From Conus ventricosus (Eukaryota > Mollusca > Gastropoda > Neogastropoda > Conidae), in assembly GCA_018398815.1 (NCBI GenBank), contig CM031595.1:135638603-135702602 (forward strand): 64,000 bases of DNA, read 5' to 3'. The translations under genes and the position numbers were made by a program. This document shows, one piece after another, positions 12,373 through 64,000 of the stretch (its first letter is position 1; each line of letters starts with the position of its first letter). The notes below the pieces were generated by a model that searched no databases, was not told where the DNA came from, and worked only from the letters and a program-made list of their open reading frames with translations.

Positions 12373-15300
12373 GAAAATACATGAGGCAAGCGTTACCTGA
12401 CAAAGTCTGACCTGTAGACCTGCTGAGAATTGGAAGGGACAATTATGCTTCATTTTGTACTATTTATTTTCGTGTGGGTGTGGTCTTGCACACACAATCA
12501 CCATGACACAGCCTATATGCTTGAGTGAGTGTACAGCCAGTAATGGTGTCAGCAATGTTCTCTGCATTTTACTTCATTCAAATGAACTGGAAACACATGC
12601 GTATGACTTTACCATTCTGTTTGTTTGATGGGTGAGAGTATTAAGAAGTGGTAAAGGACAGAAAATTTTTTTTCTCTCCCTCTCTTTAATACACACACAC
12701 CCCACACTGGCACACTTGGACATGAACATGTACACATGCACTAATACAGACAGATGTAACAGTATCTATGAAAACTTTATTCCATGTTAACACAGTGAAC
12801 TGTGTAACACTAAAACTGCTGTGCTTTCTAAAATATTCTCAAATCCACTGTGCCCAAACCTGACCTGAATACTGAAAACAGTGGGCGCACTAAACATACA
12901 GCTGCACAAAATAACATGTGTTTGTTTTTATAAAGAAAACAAGTGCCAACCAATGCTTTAACTCCCTTATGCTTTTAATGAAGCAAGGCAGCAAATCATT
13001 TACAAAAAATAGTTCTTGGAAAAAGTGGCACATTAAGTATTGTTCTCATTTACGTAGGAATATTTTTCGATTGCCATGTCAAGTTTGGTGCATTTTCTGA
13101 CTAACAAAGAAAATCAAACATGCAGTGTTCAATCTCATTTGAAGTCAGTGTTATCCCATTCATCAGGCATGCCAACTTCCTGTCGGGAAAAAAAAGAGGC
13201 AATGCTCGTACCTGTTTCAAATGGCAAAATGACAGATTTTGCTACTTTCACATACATTTCACCAATTTTCATTCAGGTTTCGTATTATCAGTGGGAAAAA
13301 AAAATCAGGGAGTAGAGCTGGTATTCTGATGATTTCTCGCAGCGAAAAGGGGAAATCAGCTTAAATAAAAATTCCCGAAGATGGAGTATGGCTGCCTTAA
13401 TGGCGGGATAAAAAAGGGTCATACACACAAAACTCCACTGCCTGGCTATACAGGGAGTGTCCGCAGGAGTATCAGCCTGCGTACGCAGAAAGAAAGAAAG
13501 AAAGCTTAAATAAAAAGAAGAAGAAAAAAAAAGTGGAAATCAGCCGCAAAGAGGACAACTGATATGCTTGATTCATAGAACACACGCAGCTACAGAATCT
13601 AGGAGCCCGACGTCTTACTGGTTGAGTATCTTGCAAACAAGCTCATCTCTGCTCTGTCTACCAGTATGTATACATCTATATCGGAATTCTTTAAAAAACG
13701 AAACATTATTTGAAAAAAAATCAAACACACATTTACATCAATCTATTTCTGAATAGTGAAAATGAAAAACAAAAAAAAAGCTAAAACTGAATTTTTTAAT
13801 TTTTTTTTTTACAAACTGTTCACTTTCTTCCGACATGTGCCACACAGCAGATTCTCCATGTCCCCACTCAGTTGTTTCACAATGTCCCCTTCCACACAAG
13901 TCCAGCTGAATCTGTCTGGGACGACAGATCTTGGTTTCACATGTTGCCTTTCGTTCTATTCCTGCATCTTCCCCAATCACAGTCATCTCCACTGAAAACA
14001 GCCTTCTGCCTCAGTCTCTAAGAACAATGCAAATCAAATCCAGAATGATTATAAATGGGGGAAAAAAGGCATATCTAAAAAAAGAAGGCCACATTCACTG
14101 AATCTACCAATGGATCAAAGTGCACTCAATCTAGTACCATATATACACACTACGAAACAGCTCACAATTCATTGAGTTTATGCAATGTACAATTGCAAAA
14201 AGAAATGTCCATCAATCAAACCAGTAAGATAATTCAGAGTGCTTGTGCCACTGATCACAGACAGGGAAAGCACTCGGCCAATCACACATCAACACACTTT
14301 CTTTAATGCCATCTTAAGCCTGACCAGCTGATTCATCAACACATTTTCATACTCGTACGTGAAGCGACTCAAATCATGAACAAAACAAAGTTTCAAGAAA
14401 GGGGATGTGTGATTTCTGACTGAGGACAGCTTCCTATTACTTCTCATCTTAAAGGCAATCAATGTAGGCTTGCCAACGCTCCTGTGATTTGTATAATTAT
14501 CTTATGAATGATATCCATCAAACTACATAACCATTCTTACCAACATTCAGTATCAGTTTGTGTTGCAACACAGTGTCACTCATATACTGTTTGATGAGCT
14601 TGAAGCCTGTTCTTCAATATGATAAGCGCACTCCAGTTCAAAACAATGCACTTAAAGATAAGTAACCAACTAAGATCACTCTCTCAGGCAACAACTGTTT
14701 GAATTTCAAGTGTGACAAAAAGCAGGGCAACAACTGTTTGAATTTCACGCATTACAAAAAGCAGACATAGACATCAGACCGAGTCTTTCAGTGCAAGAGG
14801 AGATCCTGAAGCCACCATGATTATGGACAATGCAGCATTCAGGAAAACGAGTAATTTCATTGTCAAAGCATTTCATATCAAAATTGTACAAATCTTAGAA
14901 TGTAAACAATATATTGTCAATGCAATCACCTCACTCACAATTGGACTGTTGGATGTGCACAACATAGCATTCATGAAAATCCAGAACAGTCCAACACAGT
15001 GTGTACTTGCTAAGATAATTCTGAAGTTCCACACCATTGTGCATTGCAAAACCTACAGTTAGAAGCATTATTGTGGGAAGGAAAAGATCACTGTACAAGT
15101 CCGTTTGAAAAAAAAAAGAAGAGAAAGAAAATTAATCTCATCTTCAAATAAGTATGTAGTAACAGTTGAAGACTGGCTTCTGATTTCAGGGTGTAATTAC
15201 CAATTGTTCGTATTGTCCTTTAATACACGGTCATTTTCATAATCCAAATCTGTTGAGATAATAACAGGCAAAAAAGCTGAGACTATAGGACATGTGGAAA

Positions 15301-15607
15301 GGGAAGGTGCCTTGGGGAAAAGTGTTTAAGTAGTATTGCAGAGTAAAGAACTGCAAGCAATACACACCGATTTTGATGATTTCTTATGTGAATCAACTGT
15401 ACTGATGTATGCACACACACTCACACATACACAAACAAAATCAAACACTACGAGCCACATAGAACAAATCACTATAAACAAAAGAGAAACTATCTCACTG
15501 ATAATTTTTGGCTATTCACTCCGATGTATATCCTGCACCACAAGTGTCATATTCATTGTTTTCCCGACAGACTTATTTTTCCCAGTTCATTACACTCTGC
15601 AGGCTGT
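12373..15607 (-). other. Region 3' of ACO2 stop; possible long 3'UTR
   Basis: No coding sequence recognised. The nearest clear AATAAA on the minus strand that I noticed is at 12,776-12,781, which would give a 3'UTR of about 2.8 kb; ATTAAA variants also occur near 15,222 and 14,305. A tandem 38-bp duplication (14,688-14,762) and a SINE-like copy (13,373-13,495) lie inside. Confidence 0.35.
13373..13510 (+). repeat. SINE-like dispersed repeat, copy B
   Basis: CCCGAAGATGGAGTATGGCT and ATGGCGGGATAA, ending in (GAAA)n. Related to 10,186-10,262. Confidence 0.55.
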
Positions 15608-59113
<43,506 letters not shown>

Positions 59114-59141
59114 GCTGTTCTTGGAGACTTCACGGGGAACA

Positions 59142-59148
59142 ATTTATA
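59142..59148 (-). promoter_or_regulatory. TATA-like sequence upstream of ACO2 ATG
   Basis: TATAAAT on the minus strand, 29 nt before the start codon. That is too close for an ordinary 5'UTR, so it may be coincidental. An AG acceptor-like site (TTTCTGTGCAG) right beside it offers the alternative of a spliced 5'UTR. Confidence 0.2.
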
Positions 59149-60350
59149 CTCTCTGCACAGAAATGTTTCACCTTAAAACTTTCAGTATATGAAGTAATAA
59201 ATAAATAACTGAAAACTGAACATTTAATATTAAATACCAATTGAAAAAATGTAGTAAAATGAACCATAAATGAGAACTTAAACGAAACTTTAGAAAATGA
59301 TTTAGATTTCTCTTAAGTAGTCTGCCCGTGGCAAGCCGACCCAAAGCAAAGCAGACGGGAAACTTGAAGAAAGTCAGGTGCTGTAAACACATCAAGTCAA
59401 GACCAAGGAATTACGTCCATGAACATCATCTTTTGTTTTTTTCCCCACAGTGCATCGTTCAGTTAAAGGTAAGCTATCCATTGGAAACCTAAAATTGTTT
59501 GACTTGCACTAAGACAACGACAGACTGATTTACACTGCATGCAAATACTGAAAAAGCAACACCCTGATGATGATTAGTGGGTGAAAAACTGCAAGTTCGT
59601 CACATCAGCTCGCACAGAAAATGACACACAGCCCACAGTCAGAGAATACATTAATGAACAAATTACTGTCACTGCATATGTCAAGGAAGACGGCAGTGAC
59701 TGCGACGAGCAGTAGACTAAAAAAATTAACCAAATGAGCAACGTATTTCTCGGGCAACATCAAAACATGCAGCACATTCAGCTGTGACGGTACTGATGAA
59801 ATGACTACAATGCATGCATATATTTCTTCTTCAGAGCAGTTAATCTCAGGAGTTTGATGGAGTATTTGCGCATGCAAGAGAAATGGGAGAGTGCTAGTGT
59901 GCAATCAGCACTGAAGTTCTTTCTTTCATTGCACTGCTCAGGAATGAAACAACCTTGACAACAGTGTGGTCGAAGCAAAAAATATGCCACTCTGACACCA
60001 GTGACAGAACAGCAGGCCATCTGCAAACCGGCTAACTCCCACCCCCAACCCCATTTCCAACAAGATTCTGTGACGTCAGTCAACACATAGGGATGTAGAG
60101 AAGTGATGCCCAAGACTGGTGGTTGCAGAGCAGACCCCATGAGTCCTGTCAGGATTTTGCACCTGAAACAGTGAAAGCTTTGTAAATCATGATTTGTGTA
60201 TGTTCTCATTAATGAATGTGATACTAAGGGGCAAATGCTATTGACAGTGTTATATTTGTTCACTTGTCTGCTCATTTCTTAATGTAAAGAAAAAAATCCA
60301 CAATCTGTTTGGATACATGAGAGCTTTTTTTTTAAAGTGTGGGTAGGTGG

Positions 60351-60351
<1 letters not shown>

Positions 60352-60410
<59 letters not shown>

Positions 60411-60429
60411 AGAAGTGAATGAGTGAGTG

Positions 60430-60484
<55 letters not shown>
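60352..60484. repeat. Two TG microsatellites
   Basis: (TG)n at 60,352-60,406 and 60,433-60,484, separated by a GAGTGAGTGAGT spacer. Confidence 0.97.
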
Positions 60485-60488
<4 letters not shown>

Positions 60489-63004
60489 CACCTTGAAATT
60501 TATGAGAGGCCAGGTGCTGTTTTAAGTCTACATTATATTTTTACTATTGTGTTGGTAATATATTGTGTTGATACAATATATGTTGTTTCTTTAAGACAAA
60601 CCGGTTTGACTTCAGATTTTCATGCTGTACAAGAAACATGCCGATTCAGCACAATGCCAAAGGAAACAGGGTCACTGATATGTACACATTAAATACAATC
60701 AGAGGAAATTGATTATGATACACAGATTACATGCTTTGACAATAAGATTAATGAAAACAATTGGCATGGAAATAAATATAAGAATGCCCATGCAACCTGT
60801 TTCCCAGCACTGGGAAAAATTGTACAAAATGCGAGAACACTCAGACACAGAAAAACAGATGTAAATGGTGCTCCATGGAGGAGATCTCCTGTGTGTGTGC
60901 TTGCCCTTTTGTAACCATCTAACCCAGTTTCCCAGTAATAGAAAAGTAGTTAAGGGCTCAGAATCAAAAACTTACTTGGAGAATATTTCAACAGGGTCGC
61001 CCTGTCTTCATCAGCTGACTGTTGCTGTTGTGGCAGCGAGGCCTGGTGAGGTGACTGTTGTGTGGGGTCAATGGTTTCTAATGTTGAATCCAGAATCCAG
61101 AAACCTACATTCTTATTCAGTTTCCCAGTGTCTTGTACTCAGCTTTTTTAACTTCCTTTCAGTCCAGACAAATGCACATCAACAAGTTATGAAAAGAAAG
61201 CCATTAACTAAAACAGTATATCACAGGGGAATGAAGAGGGAAGGAGAGGGTGGAGAGAAAGGTGGTGACAAAAGGAAAGCTTGCATATCGGCACATTACC
61301 CCACAGGCTCACACACAAATGTAGACCTAAAGAGAGACTTCACTTTTGTAGAACAAATTAGGTGAAATGCCTTTTGTATTTGAAGGAGGCTAGAAAAAGA
61401 GTTAAAAAAAGAGAAGGTAACTGGGTTGGATTACTGTGAAAGATGACACAAACACAAACCCATGTGTGGCAATCTGCGAGAGTGCCTCCTCCTCCCCCCC
61501 CCCCCCCCCCCCCCCCCAAACACACACACAAACACTCTTACACTTGAAAAGGCTGCATGATCAGAATAATGGATTTGAAGGAAGGAGAGGGCGAGAAAGA
61601 GAGTGAGAGAAGAAAGCATTGTAGAATCATTTAAAAACAAAAGCAGGAAGATTAAACCAGAAGGAATGTGCGTATGCAGCCTTCCCTTTGGCTGAAGGAT
61701 GACCTCAAGTAGGCCGGAATGCAAGGTCAGACAAGTTAAAGATAAAAAAATGACTTGGCTGTGACTGGTTTCAGCATGCGTCTGTGTGAGTACATTTAGT
61801 CTTGTTTGGCATGCTTGTTTATGCTGCTTCATATGATGTTCACTTTATTTTACGTACACATCTGCTTTTCACTTAAAAAAACCGAAAACTTTAATGTTAT
61901 TAGTCTTTGCCCTGGAACACTGGTAAGAATGGGTACATGTAAACTTTGAACAATGAAATTGCAGTGATAATTGATAGATTTATAATATACCTAGTAATTT
62001 TTCAGTAGTGCATATATATATATTTTCCAGTTTTGAAACATGTTCTACCTGATGAAACAGTGGCAGTTATTACAAGAGTGACATCTCCCAGCTCAGCACC
62101 AGTGGCAGTGATGTTGGAATAAAAACTCTGCAACCACAGTCATGGCTTCAGGCGATCATGTTGTCCTTAAACACAAGTTGGTGACACATTCTTTTCCTCC
62201 CCTTCTTCCCCTCCCTGTCCTTCTTCTTCTCCCATTTATGGTTAATTCTATAGTATGTTTAGTCTCTGTCGTTGATGGTTTCCTTCTGTCTTTTTTTCTT
62301 CCTTTATTCCTTTCTGTTTTTCACTTCACTTTATATAATAGTTTATTTTCAATTTTTTGTTCTTTCCTTCTTTTTCCCCCGCCTTACTTATCTACCTCCC
62401 TTTGTCCTTGCCATGCTTTACTTCACCATATCAAGACTTGAAGGGAGTAGTGCATGAGAGACACTGTAGAGGTATTAATGATAGTTTGTTGAATAAAGAT
62501 GGCTGAACGAAATTGATTCTATACATGTATATGCAATTCTGTGATTGAAAAGGTGTTCAATATCGCTTTGTCGTTGTGGTGCTAGGGATTTATTTCTTGT
62601 TACAAATGGTCAGGACATTCTCCTGCCTTATCCTGACTGTTTAGTACTTTTGTAATTGAATAAGAAAAAAAAAAAAGGATCTTGCACATCATCTGAAGTT
62701 TTGAAAATTATCTATAGAGACTGTTTGAATCATTAAGTGGTATGATAACTGTTGCTTGGGAACCTTGAATGAACTGGACTGTTCTCTACAAAGGTTTGTT
62801 TCTTTTTTTCTTAAACGCTTACACAAGTATTTGTATGTTGTACTACATGCGTTGTCATTTAATGGTATGATTTGATTTTCATACCTTCAGGTGAATCATT
62901 GTAGTACAAGTCTGTTTTATGTAGGAGCTGAAAGCTGCCCTTAGGGGGATGTCAGTTTGTACAGAATGAAATTTCTTTTGAATGCTGTCTTTCATATTTT
63001 GAAG

Positions 63005-63059
63005 GCTTGTCCACCTGGATTTGAAAGGTGCCCCACCACGCATCGAATATCTGGAAAAG
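63005..63059 (+). CDS. HEXD: Hexosaminidase D, exon with LVHLDLKGAPP
   Basis: HEXD is a nucleocytoplasmic beta-N-acetylhexosaminidase of glycoside hydrolase family 20. This 55-bp exon encodes LVHLDLKGAPPRIEYLEK, the conserved N-terminal strand of the family, and ends in phase 0 at GTAAGA. The acceptor (TATTTTGAAG) is weak, but an in-frame TGA just upstream requires a junction there. It splices in frame to the exon at 63,367. The gene runs away from ACO2, head-to-head. Upstream exon(s) with the start codon were not identified. Confidence 0.88.
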
Positions 63060-63366
63060 GTAAGACTGTGAATTTAGTTGAAGTATCTTATGTAATTTTC
63101 TTCCACTTTCTTTACTTCGGACATACTTACATACTTTCTTCTACTTGTTCTGTATTTTTAGACTGTCATTATTCATATATCAAAATGGCTGCATTATAGT
63201 ACATGTATTATTTTCTGAATCTGTAGATAGAATGTCTGAATTGTTCATTGTTATTGAATAATATTCATTACAAATGAAATACACAAAAAAATATGAAAAG
63301 AAAAGTTAGGGAGAAATGGGGAAGCGTACTCATCCCATGATCTCATTCCATTGTTTCTGTTGTTAG

Positions 63367-63476
63367 ATACTACCTCTGATGAAGAAATGGGGTGCCACAG
63401 GGTTACTGGTTGAGTATGAGGACTGCTTTCCTTACAGTGGAGACCTTAAAATCCTCCATACGCAAGAATCATACAG
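63367..63476 (+). CDS. HEXD: Hexosaminidase D, second visible exon
   Basis: 110 bp, starting in phase 0 after TTGTTAG and ending with two bases of a codon at GTGAGT. Encodes ILPLMKKWGATGLLVEYEDC then FPYSGDLKILHTQESY. The GA(T/N)GLL(V/I)EYED-FPY block is diagnostic of hexosaminidase D. The catalytic Asp-Glu pair of GH20 would lie in later exons, outside the window. Confidence 0.93.
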
Positions 63477-63955
63477 GTGAGTTTCGTCAGTGTAATGGAG
63501 GTCAGGTTGAAAGGCATTGGAGTCCAAGAGAAGTGTTTTGAACTGTATGTGTCTTATCTTCAGTGCCCTCTTGGTACCATTTTCCCCATGGCACTTAATC
63601 TGGCACCCCATACACTGCCATATTTTGGTACATTTGTTCTGCCACAGGGCTACAGAGAGCGAACAATACCAAGTCGTCATGAGGCTGTTTGCTGGAGGAG
63701 ACAGTACTAATGAGTAACTTTGGTGGTGATCAGCACAATGATTTTTTTAAAAAAAGTCCTTGTCTAAAGGGAGACCACCACGGTGTCAACCTGATAAGGG
63801 TCCTCATAAACTTGCCAAACACTGAAGTAATTGATGTAAACTTAGCTCAGGCATGGATGTGGAAGTGAAACAGAAACTGAGTCACGAGGAGATTTTTTTT
63901 AAGTGAGTGTGTTAAAGTGAAGAATGTAAGAAAAGCATGTTTGCACAGACAGACA

Positions 63956-64000
<45 letters not shown>
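63477..64000 (+). other. HEXD intron, right edge of window
   Basis: No further HEXD-like exon could be read in either frame set. The last 42 bases are a CA microsatellite that continues past the window edge. Confidence 0.6.
63959..64000. repeat. CA microsatellite at window edge
   Basis: At least 20 CA units, cut by the end of the window. Confidence 0.97.

Larger units (their letters stand above)
59114..63004. other. ACO2/HEXD divergent intergenic region
   Basis: About 3.9 kb between the divergent first recognised coding exons. It contains two TG microsatellites (60,352-60,406 and 60,433-60,484), a C run (61,495-61,517), and otherwise unrecognised AT-rich sequence. Promoters and any 5' exons of HEXD should lie here. 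The plus-strand open frame at 60,865-61,365 (166 codons) resembles nothing I know. Confidence 0.5.

Noticed and set aside
60865..61365. 166-codon frame upstream of HEXD
   Set aside because: No recognisable domain, no splice link to the HEXD exons, ordinary intergenic composition.
62142..62180. MASGDHVVLKHK as HEXD start exon
   Set aside because: The only nearby GT donor leaves phase 0, but the next exon needs two bases from upstream; no supporting motif.

Overview
This is a eukaryotic, almost certainly metazoan, window: split genes with GT-AG introns, long introns full of transposons, and very frequent microsatellites. The SINE-like and LINE-tail repeats look like those of marine molluscs, probably a gastropod. 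That lineage is my inference from repeat style, not a proven identification.

The main content is one gene on the minus strand, mitochondrial aconitate hydratase (ACO2). I could assemble it exon by exon from the ATG at 59,113 to the stop at 15,608: 21 coding exons over 43.5 kb, all junctions GT-AG, phases consistent, about 785 codons after allowing for small indels (animal ACO2 is about 780 aa). The active-site residues and the three [4Fe-4S] cysteine ligands are visible. Two things are odd. Exon 16 is split by a complete 1.54-kb DNA transposon with terminal inverted repeats and a 6-bp target duplication. Single-base or dinucleotide indels also cluster in exons 15, 16, 20 and 21, while exons 1-14 and 17-19 are clean.

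Head-to-head with ACO2, about 3.9 kb away on the plus strand, are two consecutive exons (63,005-63,059 and 63,367-63,476) of hexosaminidase D (HEXD, GH20). The rest of that gene lies beyond the right edge.

Layout. 1-12.4 kb: intergenic, with degenerate minisatellites, microsatellites, polypurine tracts and SINE/LINE relics, and no recognisable gene. 12.4-15.6 kb: region 3' of the ACO2 stop, possibly a long 3'UTR. 15.6-59.1 kb: ACO2. Its introns hold a 2-kb palindromic foldback element (16.86-18.85 kb), three related hAT-like elements (19.1-21.0, 30.3-31.8 within an exon, 38.8-40.8 kb), a diverged tRNA-headed SINE, a piggyBac-like relic (26.3-27.8 kb), a 5'-truncated LINE inside a 39-bp minisatellite (28.6-30.2 kb), an L1-like LINE (42.1-47.5 kb) that itself contains another hAT and a foldback fragment, and a pogo-like element with many copies of one 14-mer (56.5-58.3 kb). 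59.1-63.0 kb: the ACO2/HEXD intergenic region. Several repeats carry hammerhead-ribozyme-like cores.
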